Origin: Actinomycetota bacterium
GTDB taxonomy: Bacteria; Actinomycetota; Actinomycetes; Actinomycetales; Dermatophilaceae
NCBI GenBank assembly: GCA_020161845.1
Contig: JAIUNK010000031.1
Coordinates: 1 to 54,798, forward strand
Length of the DNA stretch: 54,798 nucleotides
Reading direction: 5' to 3'
Shown one piece after another: positions 34,294-44,249 of the stretch. The translations under genes and the position numbers were made by a program. A model generated the notes under the pieces. It was not told the DNA's origin. It was given only the letters and a program-made list of their open reading frames with translations, and searched no databases. How positions within the stretch are numbered: the first letter of the stretch is position 1; every line of letters starts with the position of its first letter.

Positions 34294-34869
34294 ATGGCGC
34301 ACCGGCACTCCTCCCAGGTCTCCCTCCCGACCATCCCGCGGACCTGGCGCGACGTACCCCTGGGTCCGCAGGGCTTCCGGCGGCTGCTGAACCTGTGGCC
34401 GCCGTACCTGGCCGCCGGCGTGCGCATCACCCAGATCCTGTCCGGCTTCGCGGGGGCGACCGTCACCCTGCGGGTGCGGGCGTGGAACGCCAACTACTTC
34501 GGTACGGCGTTCGGCGGCACCCTGTTCGCGATGTCGGACCCGTTCTGGGTGTTGCTGCTGATCAACCGGCTCGGGCCGGACTATTCGGTACTGGACGCCA
34601 AGGCCGAGATCGAGTTCCTGGCGATGGGCCGGGGTGACCTGCGGACCACCTTCGAGGTGTCCCAGGACCTCGTGGATCAGCTTCGCGCGGAGGCGGATAC
34701 GGGCCAGAAGGTGTTGCACTGGCTGACGAACGAGGTGGTGGACCGCCAGGGCACGGTGGTCGCTCGCATCCGCAAGCAGATCTACGTCAAGCACCGCCCC
34801 GCAGGGGCCGGGGGGCCAGTGGGGGTGCGGGCTAGGGTCACCTACGCTGGTCGACATGTCTGGGAATAG
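34294..34869 (+). CDS. DUF4442 hotdog-fold protein (PaaI/YiiD-like)
   Basis: A 191-residue protein with the DUF4442 thioesterase-like pattern: LLNLWPPYLAAGVRI, LRVRAWNANYFGTAFGGTLFAMSDPFW and DAKAEIEFLAMGRGDLRTTF. The family adopts a hotdog fold and may act on acyl thioesters, though no activity is established. ATG 34294 has a TAGGGC box further upstream. The 3' end overlaps the next gene by 14 bp, so the last ~20 residues (GVRARVTYAGRHVWE) extend into that promoter region. Confidence 0.8.
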   Translation: MAHRHSSQVSLPTIPRTWRDVPLGPQGFRRLLNLWPPYLAAGVRITQILSGFAGATVTLRVRAWNANYFGTAFGGTLFAMSDPFWVLLLINRLGPDYSVLDAKAEIEFLAMGRGDLRTTFEVSQDLVDQLRAEADTGQKVLHWLTNEVVDRQGTVVARIRKQIYVKHRPAGAGGPVGVRARVTYAGRHVWE

Positions 34870-36964
34870 CCGGTTCGCCGACCTCGAGCCGCTGCTGGAG
34901 CGGGTCGCCAAGCCGATCCAGTACGTCGGCGGCGAGCTGAACAGCCAGGTCAAGGACTGGAACTGCGGCGGGTACGCCGGGGGTGCCGGGCCGGACGGGG
35001 CTGGGCCGGAGCCGGCGCCAGGGCCAGAGCGGGCGGTCACGGTTCGCTGGGCGCTGATGTACCCCGATGCCTACGAGGTGGGCCTGCCCAACCAGGGCGT
35101 GATGATCCTCTACGAAGTGCTCAACGAACGCGCCGACGCCCTGGCCGAGCGGACCTACGCGGTGTGGCCGGACCTGGCCGCGTTGATGCGCGAGGCCGGT
35201 GTCCCGCAGCTGACGGTCGACGGGCATCGCGCGGTGCGTGACTTCGACGTCTTCGGACTGAGCTTCCCGACCGAGCTGAACTACACCAACATGCTCGAGG
35301 CCCTCGACCTGGCCGGGATCGCGCTGCACGCCGCCGACCGCACGGACGCCGATCCGCTGGTCATCGTCGGCGGGCACGCCAGCTTCAACCCCGAACCGAT
35401 CACGGACTTCGTCGACGCGGTCATCGTCGGCGACGGCGAGCAGGCCGTGCTGCGGGTCACCGACCTGGTGGCGGCCTGGAAGGCGCAGGGACGGCCGGGG
35501 GGGCGGGCCGAGATCCTGTTGCGGCTGGCCCGCGACGGGGTCGCCTACGTCCCGGCGTACTACCAGGTCGACTACGCCCCCGACGGCGCCATCGCGCGGG
35601 TGACACCCACGGCACCCGACGTACCGCGGCGCGTCACCAAGCACACCGTCATGGAACTCGACGACTGGCCGTATCCGAAGACGCCGCTGGTCCCGCTCGC
35701 CGAGACCGTGCACGAGCGGATGAGCGTGGAGATCTTCCGGGGCTGCACCCGGGGCTGCCGGTTCTGCCAGGCCGGCATGATCACCCGGCCGGTCCGGGAG
35801 CGCTCGATCACCGGCATCGGCGCGATGGTCGAGCAGGGGCTGGGCGCGACCGGCTATGAAGAGGTGGGGCTGCTGTCGCTGAGCAGCGCCGACCACTCCG
35901 AGATCGCCGAGATCACCCGCGGCCTGGCCGATCGTTATGAGGGCACCAACACGGGCCTGTCGCTGCCGTCGACCCGCGTGGACGCGTTCAACATCGACCT
36001 GGCCAACGAGCTGGCCCGCAACGGGCGCCGCAGCGGGTTGACGTTCGCCCCCGAAGGCGGCTCCGAGCGGCTGCGGCGGGTCATCAACAAGCAGGTCAGC
36101 GAGCAGGACCTGATCGACACGGTGGCGGCGGCGTACGCCGCGGGCTGGCGTCAGGTCAAGCTCTACTTCATGTGCGGGCTGCCCACCGAGACCGACGAGG
36201 ACGTGCTGGGCATCGCGGCGCTCGCGGCCAAGGTCATCGACACCGGACGGCAGGTCAGCGGTCGCAAGGACATCCGCTGCACGGTCTCGATCGGCGGCTT
36301 CGTGCCCAAGCCGCACACGCCGTTCCAGTGGGCGGGCCAACTGTCGGCCGCCGAGACCGATGGGCGGCTGCGCTCGCTGCGCGAGGCGATCCGGAAGGAC
36401 CGGCGCTACGGGTCCAGCATCGGATTCCGCTATCACGAGGGCGAGCCGGGGATCGTCGAGGGCCTGCTCTCCCGGGGCGACCGGCGGGTCGGTGCCGTCA
36501 TCGAGGCGGTCTGGCGGGCCGGCGGGCGGTTCGACGGGTGGAGCGAGCACTTCAGCTACCAGCGCTGGGCGCAGTGCGCGCAGGCGGTCTTCGCCGAACT
36601 CAACGCGGCGCACGGCTGGGACCTGTCGCTGGACTGGTACACCACCCGCGAACGCGACCGCTGGGAGGTGCTGCCCTGGGACCACATCGACTCCGGCCTG
36701 GACAAGGACTGGCTCTGGGAGGACTGGCAGGAGGCGCTGGCCGAGTCCGAGCAGGAGGACTGCCGCTGGACGCCCTGCTTCAACTGCGGCGTCTGCCAGG
36801 AGTTGGGCACGCACATCCAGGTGGGCCCGACGGGGGCGACGTTGCTGCCGGTCACCGTGCTGACCTCGGGGCGTACGGCGTTGCTGGCGGGCTGCCCGGG
36901 CGCAGCGCCGGCTGAGGGTGCGGCGGCGGCAGTGGCCGCGCAGCCCGGGCCAGACCCGGCATGA
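34856..36964 (+). CDS. B12-binding radical SAM protein, TIGR03960 family
   Basis: A 702-residue protein of the TIGR03960 family. The N-terminus (EPLLERVAKPIQYVGGELN) is characteristic; a cobalamin-binding-like region follows (MYPDAYEVGLPNQGVMILYE, VIVGGHASFNPEPITDFVDA). The radical SAM cluster is RGCTRGCRFCQAG, Cys297, Cys301 and Cys304. It normally works beside a TIGR03936 protein, which here is found 2.9 kb downstream. Its substrate is unknown. ATG 34856 follows TACGCT (34843-34848) by 7 nt. The C-terminus has FNCGVCQELGTHIQ, a second Cys pair. Confidence 0.9.
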   Translation: MSGNSRFADLEPLLERVAKPIQYVGGELNSQVKDWNCGGYAGGAGPDGAGPEPAPGPERAVTVRWALMYPDAYEVGLPNQGVMILYEVLNERADALAERTYAVWPDLAALMREAGVPQLTVDGHRAVRDFDVFGLSFPTELNYTNMLEALDLAGIALHAADRTDADPLVIVGGHASFNPEPITDFVDAVIVGDGEQAVLRVTDLVAAWKAQGRPGGRAEILLRLARDGVAYVPAYYQVDYAPDGAIARVTPTAPDVPRRVTKHTVMELDDWPYPKTPLVPLAETVHERMSVEIFRGCTRGCRFCQAGMITRPVRERSITGIGAMVEQGLGATGYEEVGLLSLSSADHSEIAEITRGLADRYEGTNTGLSLPSTRVDAFNIDLANELARNGRRSGLTFAPEGGSERLRRVINKQVSEQDLIDTVAAAYAAGWRQVKLYFMCGLPTETDEDVLGIAALAAKVIDTGRQVSGRKDIRCTVSIGGFVPKPHTPFQWAGQLSAAETDGRLRSLREAIRKDRRYGSSIGFRYHEGEPGIVEGLLSRGDRRVGAVIEAVWRAGGRFDGWSEHFSYQRWAQCAQAVFAELNAAHGWDLSLDWYTTRERDRWEVLPWDHIDSGLDKDWLWEDWQEALAESEQEDCRWTPCFNCGVCQELGTHIQVGPTGATLLPVTVLTSGRTALLAGCPGAAPAEGAAAAVAAQPGPDPA

Positions 36965-37010
36965 TCGTGGGGGCCGGGCCGACCGGCGACTGGATGCGGC
37001 CGGACCTGTC

Positions 37011-37478
37011 GTGACCGCGCCACCCCGGGTGCGTTATGAGTTGAGCGAGGTGCACCGCGAGCAGCTGTTCGCGTACTACTTCGAGCAGTGGTGGTGCGTC
37101 CAGCGGGACCGGGCCGTCGTCGAACGCGCCCTCCAGGCGAGCCGACCGGTGGTGCTCTGCGACGACGACGGCACGCTGGTCGGGTTCGCCCGTGTCGTCA
37201 GCGACGCAGCCCTGTACGCCTGGGTCGGCGACGTCATGGTCCACCCGGACCGGCGTGGCAGCGGACTGGGTGCCGCCCTCGTGGACGCCGTTCTGGCCCA
37301 TCCGGAGCTGCAGGACGTGGTGACCTGGGAGCTGACCTGCGTGCCGGACATGGACGGGTTCTACCAGCGGTGGGGCTTTCGCGATCCGGCGCCCTCGCAC
37401 ATGCTGCGGCGGCGGCGCGGTGCGATCCCGCTGGACGGGTCACTCCCGCAGGGCGTTCCCACCGACGATCATCGATGA
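37011..37478 (+). CDS. GNAT-family N-acetyltransferase
   Basis: A 155-residue acetyltransferase. The acetyl-CoA-binding motif A is GDVMVHPDRRGSGLGAALVD, and the C-terminal DMDGFYQRWGFRDPAP is the typical motif B. LHREQLF-type residues near the start (SEVHREQLFAYYFEQWW) suggest a small-molecule or protein N-acetylase. GTG 37011 is chosen because the upstream part of the frame (Arg-rich) overlaps the end of the radical SAM gene. It is one of two inserts between the two radical SAM-associated genes. Confidence 0.83.
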   Translation: MTAPPRVRYELSEVHREQLFAYYFEQWWCVQRDRAVVERALQASRPVVLCDDDGTLVGFARVVSDAALYAWVGDVMVHPDRRGSGLGAALVDAVLAHPELQDVVTWELTCVPDMDGFYQRWGFRDPAPSHMLRRRRGAIPLDGSLPQGVPTDDHR

Positions 37479-37558
37479 CGGACCCAGCCGGGTCGTCGAC
37501 GCCGACCTGCGGCGATGCCTGGTCCCCCGGCATCGATGGTCGTCGGCCGGCACCGGGG

Positions 37559-38892
37559 TCAGGCGGCCGACGCGGGCGATGCGGCCGCGGCGTACCGCCG
37601 CACCAGCCCGCGCGAGAGGTACACCGACCCGAGCAGGGCCAGCACGCTCAGCGCGAGCGCGACCGCCGTCCGCACGAGCACCCCCACCCCGAGCAGCGAC
37701 GACATCGGCAACAGGATCAGCAGCGGCAGCGTGGCCCCCATGACCAGCGTCACCAGGAGGGGCACCGCCACCTCCAGCAGCCGCGCCCGGTGCAGGACGC
37801 GCAGGGGCGTCCCGGCGAGCGCCAGGTCCCGGTACGTCGCCCGCTGATCGATCACCCGCGCCGCCTGGACGACCCCCGTGGCGGTGGCCGCCACGGCCGA
37901 CACGATGACCAGCGCGATCAGCGCACCGGTGCCCAGGTCGGTCGCCATTGTCGACCCCTGCGGGTCCGGCTGGTCCGACCCGCCGACGCAGGAGAGCGCG
38001 GCGAGGCAGATGGCCAGGCCGAGGGCGCTGACCGAGCGCCACGTCGCGCGCGGATCATCGACGATCCGCCGGGCCGCGACGAGACCGGCCGCGCTGGTGG
38101 CGCGCCGGGCGTAGAACCGCCCGGCGAGCTGCACGACGAAGGGCCCGGCGAGGTTGACGGCGGCCACCAGGGCGACGAGCACGGCCAGCGTGGCCGCCAC
38201 CCCGAGCCGGCCGAGGAGTTGGGCACCAAAGACCCAGGCCAGGATCAGCATCGCCCCGACGGCCAGGCGCCAGATCCGCAGCCGACCTGGGGTCGTCCGC
38301 CGGGCCACCCCGAGCGGCCCGATGGCCACGGCGGCGAGGCTCGACAGGCCCGACGCGATGGCCAGGACGACCACCGCGCCGACCACCGCGAGGATGGCCG
38401 GCACGCCCAGCCACAGTTGGGCGGCGGTCAACGGCCGGCCCTCGAACGCGACCCGGGTCAACGCCGGGATCGCCAGGCCGTACGCCGCGGTCCCGGCCAC
38501 CGCCCCGACCAGGGCCTGCACCACGGACTCGGCGAGCACCATCAGGCTCACCTGGCCTGAGGTCGCGCTGGCGAGCCGCAGGGTGGCAAGCCGGGATCGC
38601 GCCGCCCAAGCGACAGCCGCGCCGCCACCGCGCCGAGGGTGAGGATGGGGACGACGAGCAGGCCGGCGGCGATCAGGGCGAGCGCGACGTAGAGCGAGGA
38701 CGCCTCCGACGGCGACTGCGCGTCGCGGGTCACGAACGCGTGCACGCCACCGAGCGTGATCAGCAGGGCCGCCGAGGCGACCGCGTAGGCGACCACCGCA
38801 AGGGCGTCCACGCCCCGGCCGCCGCCGGCATCGTGACCAATCCCGTACGACGCACGGCGTAAGCGCCACCACAGCCGCAGCGCGGCGCTCAC
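37559..38892 (-). pseudogene. FtsX/MacB-like ABC transporter permease, single-base frameshift
   Basis: The N-terminal part starts at GTG 38892 (overlapping the ATPase stop) and reads VSAALRLWWRLRRASYG with two hydrophobic segments, up to VLTLGAVAARLSLGRRDPG. It then shifts into another frame, RLATLRLASATSGQV, which continues for about 340 residues with eight or more membrane segments to 37559. The join falls at 38591-38596, a C/G run; one added base restores RRDPRLATLRL, the usual sequence after the first cytoplasmic loop. The frameshift therefore breaks an otherwise normal gene, either truly or by a sequencing error. No other disabling change is seen. Confidence 0.8.
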
Positions 38893-39665
38893 CGGGCAAC
38901 CCCGACGACCTGGCCGTCGGACAGGCGGATGGTCCGCGCGCACCAGGCCGCTACCGAATCGTCGTGCGTGACGACCACGAGCGCCGCCCCGCTGGACCGG
39001 GTCGCGGCGGTGAGAAGCGAGAGCACCTCGGCGCCCGTCTCGCGGTCGAGGGCGCCGGTCGGCTCGTCGGCGAAGACCACGGCGGGGGAGGTGACCAGCG
39101 CCCGGGCGATCGCCACGCGCTGGGCCTGGCCGCCGGACAACTCGCCCGGTCGCCGCCCCTCCAGCCCGGACAGGCCCAGGACGGGGAAGTACGACGCGGC
39201 CAGCGCCTGCGCCTGCGCGCGCGGGGTGCCCGCGACGAGCAGGGGCAGCGCCGCATTCTCGACGGCGTGCAGCTCGGGCAGCAGGTGCCCGGACTGGAAG
39301 ACGAAACCGAAATCCGTCCGGCGCAGTCGGGTCCGCTCGGCGTCCCGCAGCCGTCCGACGTCCCGGCCGCGCCAGCACACCTGGCCGGCGGTCGGCCGCA
39401 CGATCCCGGCGAGGACGTGCAGCAGCGTGGTCTTGCCCGAGCCGGACGGTCCCATGATCGCGACGTGCTCGCCGGGTTCGATCCGGACGTCGACGCCGCG
39501 CAGGGCCGGCGGTTCGTGGGCGGAGTAGCTCATGACCAGGCCGGCGCCCGACAGGGCGGACGGCACTGCAGTGGGGGTGCTGTCAGGGGTGCGCGGCTTG
39601 GTGGTCGGCGCGGTGGCCGGCGCGGTGATTCGCGCGGAGATTCGAGGCCTGGATTCGGTAACCAT
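38889..39665 (-). CDS. ABC transporter ATP-binding protein (LolD/MacB type)
   Basis: A 258-residue ATPase. Walker A GPSGSGKTT, Q-loop FQSGHLLPE, signature LSGGQAQRVAIARAL, Walker B VVFADEPTGALD and H-loop VVTHDDSVA are all intact. MSYSAHEPPALRGVDVRIEPG precedes the Walker A site, typical of MacB-like systems. ATG 39665 gives a ~45-residue Thr/Pro/Arg-rich N-terminus that is not conserved; a later start is possible. It overlaps the permease start by 4 bp (GTGA), so both were one operon. The substrate is unknown (antibiotic or lipid export is typical). Confidence 0.88.
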   Translation of the reverse strand: MVTESRPRISARITAPATAPTTKPRTPDSTPTAVPSALSGAGLVMSYSAHEPPALRGVDVRIEPGEHVAIMGPSGSGKTTLLHVLAGIVRPTAGQVCWRGRDVGRLRDAERTRLRRTDFGFVFQSGHLLPELHAVENAALPLLVAGTPRAQAQALAASYFPVLGLSGLEGRRPGELSGGQAQRVAIARALVTSPAVVFADEPTGALDRETGAEVLSLLTAATRSSGAALVVVTHDDSVAAWCARTIRLSDGQVVGVAR

Positions 39666-39843
39666 GCCGCCAGGTTCGCCAGCGGCGGCATATGCGCGCA
39701 TCGGCCGGCGGCATGACCCCGGCCTGCGACCGTGGACGTAGGGGGCCACCCGGAGGGGTGCCGCAGCCGGCCGACGCTGGCTGGCCGGCGCTGGCTGGCG
39801 GGAGGCGCGCCGCGGCCGACCGGCCGCCGTAGGCTCTCGTCCC

Positions 39844-40584
39844 ATGGCCCGACACCGCGTACCCCCCGGTCCGCCCGCCGCCCCGCCGGTGCAGCGGCTC
39901 CGGTTCCGCTACGCCAAGCGCGGGCGGCTGCGGTTCTCCAGCACCCGCGACTTCCAACGCGCCCTGGAGCGGGCGCTGCGGCGGGCCGCGGTGCCGACGG
40001 CGTTCTCCTCGGGGTTCCACCCGCACCCGCGGATCAGCTACGCCAATGCCGCGCCGACGGGTACGGCGAGCGAGGCCGAGTACGTCGAGATCGCGCTGGT
40101 CGAGCGCGTGGACCCGGAGGCGGTACGGCGGGCGCTGGACGCGGCGCTGCCGGTGGGGCTGGACGTCCTGGAGGTCGTCGAGGTGGGCCTGGGCGGCGGC
40201 GCCTCGCTGAGCGACCTGCTGCAGGCCAGCCATTGGCGCTTCGAGCTCCCGGGCGTTGCGGTGGCGACCGCCGCGGCGGCCAGGGCCGAGTTCCTGGGAC
40301 TGGACACGGCCGAGGTGACCCGGATGACGAAGTCCGGGTCCAGAGGCATCGACGTGCGCGCCGCCACGGTGCGGATGGAGGTCATGACCGCAGCCGAGGT
40401 GCCGTGTGCGATACTGCAGGTGGTCGTACGGCACACCACGCCCGTCGTACGCCCCGATGACTTTCTGACCGCGTTGCGGACCTACGCTCATCTGACGCTT
40501 CCGTCGCCACCCTTGGTGACTCGGCTTGCGCAGGGGCCGTTGACGGACGCGGGGGTGGCCGATCCGTTGGTCGCCGTGCAGTGA
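39844..40584 (+). CDS. TIGR03936 family radical SAM-associated protein (DUF2344)
   Basis: A 246-residue protein. RLRFRYAKRGRLRFSSTRDFQRALERALRRAA at the start, then GFHPHPRISYANAAPTGTASEAEYVEIAL, are conserved in the family. It is the partner of the TIGR03960 radical SAM protein and normally its immediate neighbour, followed by rne as here. TAGGCT (39830-39835) lies 8 nt before ATG 39844, so it has its own promoter in this genome, consistent with separation from its partner by inserted genes. Confidence 0.88.
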   Translation: MARHRVPPGPPAAPPVQRLRFRYAKRGRLRFSSTRDFQRALERALRRAAVPTAFSSGFHPHPRISYANAAPTGTASEAEYVEIALVERVDPEAVRRALDAALPVGLDVLEVVEVGLGGGASLSDLLQASHWRFELPGVAVATAAAARAEFLGLDTAEVTRMTKSGSRGIDVRAATVRMEVMTAAEVPCAILQVVVRHTTPVVRPDDFLTALRTYAHLTLPSPPLVTRLAQGPLTDAGVADPLVAVQ

Positions 40585-40760
40585 TGTCATCGGCATTCGA
40601 GACGGTGCCGCGCGTGCGCGAGCCGGGTCGGATGTAAGCCCGTGACTTCCGTCGCCTGGCGCGATCCGCGCCGACGTCGAGCTTCGACCGCACAGTGTGC
40701 GGCGGCGCAGAACTTCAGGGGCGTGGGCGCCGTCGAGACACCGTGGAAAGGACGCCGTCC

Positions 40761-43700
40761 ATGGCATCCGACCAAGACACCAGCCCCATGGAAGCGCAGC
40801 CTGCGCAGCCCAATGACGCCGCACCGGAGGCCGCCGCATCCGGGGCCCGGCGCACCCGGACCCCGGCCCGCAAGCGGGCCTCGCGTCGTACCGGAGCCCC
40901 GGCAGCCGCTCCCGACGACACCGCAGCGTCCGCAGGCGCCGCCCACGACACCGCAGCGCCCGCAGGCGCCGCCGATGACACCGCAGCCCTGGCGGGGGCT
41001 CTCGACGACGCGAACGGCTCGCCCCAGGGCATCGCGAGCGCGGCACCCGTCGAGGACTCGGCCGCAGCGGCTGCGCCGGCGCGGGCGCCGCGCAAGAGGG
41101 CCCCGCGCAAGAAGGCGGCCGCGCCGGCTGCCGCGGCCAACGCCGCAGGCGAAGCGGGCCCCGCCGTCGAGACAGGTCCCGCCGCCGAGACGAGCCCCGC
41201 TGACGCGACGGGACAGAACGTCGCGACCGCCGAGGCCGCCCCGGCGGCAGAGGCCACCGCCGACCGACCCGCCCCGCGCCAGCGTGCCAGCCGCCGCAGG
41301 GCGGCGGCACCCGCCAGCACCCCGACCCCGGCGCCGGACGCGCCGGTGTCCGACCTCCTCGTGACCGAGTTGACCGAGGCGGAGGCCGAGGCGCTGGTGG
41401 CGGAGGGTGCGGCCCTTCTCGCCGCGGCCGAGCAGGCCGGATCGCAGGACCAGGCCCCGACGGTGGCGCCGACCTTCGGACTGTTGTTCCAGGCCCCGGA
41501 TCCGGCGGCCGCGACTGCGGCCCCGCGGCGCCGTCGCGCCAGTTCTCCCCAGCAGAGCCCCGGGTCACCGGACCCCGATCCCGAGGCGCAGGCCGTCAGT
41601 CTCGCCCGCGCCGACGGCGCCGACGACCGACCCGGCGAGGACGCCAGCGACCCCACCCGGGACGCGGACCCCGGCCGGGACGCGGACCAGGGCACCGAAG
41701 ACGACGACGGCGACGGGGGCCGGCGCCGTCGTCGCCGTGGCGGCAAGGGTCGGCGCCGGACCGGTGCCGAGGACGCCGCCGAGGCCGGCGGCGCGACCTC
41801 GACCGACGCGGGCGACGCGGCCAGCGACGCCTCGGATGCCGCCGAGGACGGGCAGAGCGACAGCGCGGACGACGAGGACGCGCCGAGCGGACGCCGCCGG
41901 ACCCGCCGTCGCCGCCGCAGCGGCAGCGCCGCGGAGGGCGACGACCCGCCCGGCACCGTGACCCGGGTCCGGGAAACCCGTCGAGACCGCGACGTGGCCA
42001 CCGGGATCAAGGGCAGCACCCGCCTGGAAGCCAAGAGACAGCGCCGCCGCGAGGGCCGCGAGGCCGGCCGGCGCCGCACCATCATCACCGAGGCCGAGTT
42101 CCTCGCCCGGCGGGAGAGCGTCGAGCGGGTCATGGTGGTGCGCCAGGACGGCGAACGCACCCAGATCGGGGTCTTGGAGGACGGCGTCCTCGTCGAGCAT
42201 TACGTCAGCAAGGCCGATTCCGCGCAGTCCGGATCGATGGCCGGCAGCGTCTACCTCGGTCGGGTTCAGAATGTGCTGCCCAGCATGGAGGCGGCGTTCG
42301 TCGACATCGGCAAGGGGCGCAACGCGGTGCTCTACGCCGGCGAGGTCAACTGGGACGCGGCCGGGCTGGAGGCGCACAAGTCTCGGCGCATCGAGAACGC
42401 CCTCAGCTCGGGCCAGGGCGTCCTGGTGCAGGTCACCAAGGACCCGATCGGCCACAAGGGCGCCCGCCTGACGAGTCATGTGAGCCTGCCGGGCCGCTAC
42501 CTGGTCTACGTGCCCGAGGGCCGGATGACCGGAATCAGCCGCAAGCTCCCCGACACCGAGCGGACCCGGCTCAAGCAGATCCTCAAGGACGTCGTGCCCG
42601 CCAACGCCGGCGTGATCGTGCGGACCGCGGCCGAAGGTGCCTCCGAGGCCGAGTTGCGCGCCGACGTGGAGCGCCTGGCCAAGATCTGGGAGGGCATCCA
42701 GAAGAAGGCCGCGTCCGGGAACGCGCCCGTGCTGCTGCACGGGGAGGTCGACCTCACCGTCCGGGTGATCCGGGACGTCTTCAACGAGGACTTCGCCTCG
42801 ATGGTCGTCGCCGGCGAACAGGCCTGGGCCACCGTCAACGACTACATCGGCTCGGTCGCGCCCGACCTCGCGCCGAAGCTGGCCAAGTGGACCGGCACCG
42901 GCGACGTCTTCGCGGCGCATCGCATCGACGAGCAGCTGGCCAAGGCGATGGACCGCAAGGTGTGGCTGCCCTCGGGTGGCTCGCTGGTCATCGACCGCAC
43001 CGAGGCGATGACCGTGATCGACGTCAACACCGGCAAGTTCGTCGGTGCCGGCGGAAACCTCGAGGAAACCGTCACCAAGAACAACATCGAGGCGGCCGAG
43101 GAGATCGTGCGGCAGCTGCGGTTGCGGGACATCGGCGGGATCATCGTCATCGACTTCATCGACATGGTCCTGGAGGCCAACCGCGACCTCGTCGTCCGCC
43201 GCCTGCTGGAGTGTCTGGGCCGGGATCGCACCAAGCATCAGGTCGCGGAGGTGACCTCGCTGGGGTTGGTGCAGATGACCCGGAAGCGGGTCGGCGCGGG
43301 CCTGATCGAGGTCTTCTCCGAGCCGTGCGAGCACTGCAGCGGGCGCGGCATTATCGTCTCGACCACCCCGGTCGACCGGGCCCCCGCGCCCGTCCAGGAC
43401 CAGAGCGGTCGACGCCGCCGGGGCCGTGCCAACGGCTCGGCTGGCTCGTCGGGTGCCGGCGGCTCGAGCGGCGCAGGCGGCCCGGGCGGCTCGTCGGGAG
43501 CTGGGGGAACGGGCGGGGCGGCCGGATCTGACCCCGCTGCCGGCTCCGGCCGCAGCGGCGCCGCAGAGCCGGCCAAGCCGAACGGGCCCACGCCGGCACA
43601 GATCGCCGCCGCGGCGTATGCGGCGTTGCACCACGACCGTAAGCCGGCCGACGACGGCAGCCTGGTCGACGAGGTCGGCCTGGTTGACGAGCCGGGTCGG

Positions 43701-44099
43701 GCGACGCCGGAAGCGGCCGTGCCGGGCAGTCCGATGGGCTGGCCGCAGGACGGCGACGAGCACGAAACGCTGGGCCGCTCGACCGGCCTCGGCTGGCCCG
43801 CAGCGGACGACGTACCGTCCGCAGCCCTGCGCCCCGCCGCGCAGCCCGCACCGGACAGTGCCACCGAGTCCGTGCCGGACAGTGCCACCGAGTCCGTGCC
43901 GGACAGTGCCACCGAGTCCGTGCCGGACAGTGCCACCGAGTCCGTGCCGGACAGTGCCACCGAGCCTGCACACGATGAGGCCACCGAGCCGGCGGTCGAG
44001 GACACCCCCGCCCCGGCGCGGGGGCGGCGCCGGCGCGGGCGGGTCTCGGCTCCGGCCGGTCCGCCGCGGCGCGCCGAGACGGGCTCGGAGGAGGAATGA
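40761..44099 (+). CDS. rne: Ribonuclease E/G
   Basis: A 1112-residue endoribonuclease with the actinobacterial layout: a long acidic/basic, Ala/Pro-rich N-terminal region (about 1-440), an S1 domain (GSVYLGRVQNVLPSMEAAF, about 493-530), the catalytic DNase-I-like domain with Mg-binding Asp754, Asn756 (VIDVNTGKFVG) and Asp798 (VIDFIDM), and the zinc-link CEHCSGRG (Cys856, Cys859). A low-complexity C-terminal tail follows. ATG 40761 has GGAAAGGA upstream; the frame continues to 40695, but GTG there lacks a site. Processes and degrades RNA in the cytosol. Confidence 0.95.
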   Translation: MASDQDTSPMEAQPAQPNDAAPEAAASGARRTRTPARKRASRRTGAPAAAPDDTAASAGAAHDTAAPAGAADDTAALAGALDDANGSPQGIASAAPVEDSAAAAAPARAPRKRAPRKKAAAPAAAANAAGEAGPAVETGPAAETSPADATGQNVATAEAAPAAEATADRPAPRQRASRRRAAAPASTPTPAPDAPVSDLLVTELTEAEAEALVAEGAALLAAAEQAGSQDQAPTVAPTFGLLFQAPDPAAATAAPRRRRASSPQQSPGSPDPDPEAQAVSLARADGADDRPGEDASDPTRDADPGRDADQGTEDDDGDGGRRRRRRGGKGRRRTGAEDAAEAGGATSTDAGDAASDASDAAEDGQSDSADDEDAPSGRRRTRRRRRSGSAAEGDDPPGTVTRVRETRRDRDVATGIKGSTRLEAKRQRRREGREAGRRRTIITEAEFLARRESVERVMVVRQDGERTQIGVLEDGVLVEHYVSKADSAQSGSMAGSVYLGRVQNVLPSMEAAFVDIGKGRNAVLYAGEVNWDAAGLEAHKSRRIENALSSGQGVLVQVTKDPIGHKGARLTSHVSLPGRYLVYVPEGRMTGISRKLPDTERTRLKQILKDVVPANAGVIVRTAAEGASEAELRADVERLAKIWEGIQKKAASGNAPVLLHGEVDLTVRVIRDVFNEDFASMVVAGEQAWATVNDYIGSVAPDLAPKLAKWTGTGDVFAAHRIDEQLAKAMDRKVWLPSGGSLVIDRTEAMTVIDVNTGKFVGAGGNLEETVTKNNIEAAEEIVRQLRLRDIGGIIVIDFIDMVLEANRDLVVRRLLECLGRDRTKHQVAEVTSLGLVQMTRKRVGAGLIEVFSEPCEHCSGRGIIVSTTPVDRAPAPVQDQSGRRRRGRANGSAGSSGAGGSSGAGGPGGSSGAGGTGGAAGSDPAAGSGRSGAAEPAKPNGPTPAQIAAAAYAALHHDRKPADDGSLVDEVGLVDEPGRATPEAAVPGSPMGWPQDGDEHETLGRSTGLGWPAADDVPSAALRPAAQPAPDSATESVPDSATESVPDSATESVPDSATESVPDSATEPAHDEATEPAVEDTPAPARGRRRRGRVSAPAGPPRRAETGSEEE
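43854..43973 (+). repeat. 24-bp repeats (DSATESVP) in the RNase E/G tail
   Basis: Units begin at 43854, 43878, 43902, 43926 and 43950; the first four are identical, the fifth diverges after 15 bp. They encode DSATESVP repeats beyond the zinc-link of the nuclease. The identity at synonymous sites shows recent expansion. Confidence 0.9.
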
Positions 44100-44249
44100 C
44101 GCCCACGAGACCGCGACCGTCGCGGGGATTTGGGTCTGCTCGGCGGCGTCCCGTAAGCTAGGGCGTCGGTGCGCCCACCGTGTTCCCGTGTCGACGGGCC
44201 GGTCGCAGAGGCGCCGAATCACTGCAGCGTCAAAGAGAGTGGGTTCAAC

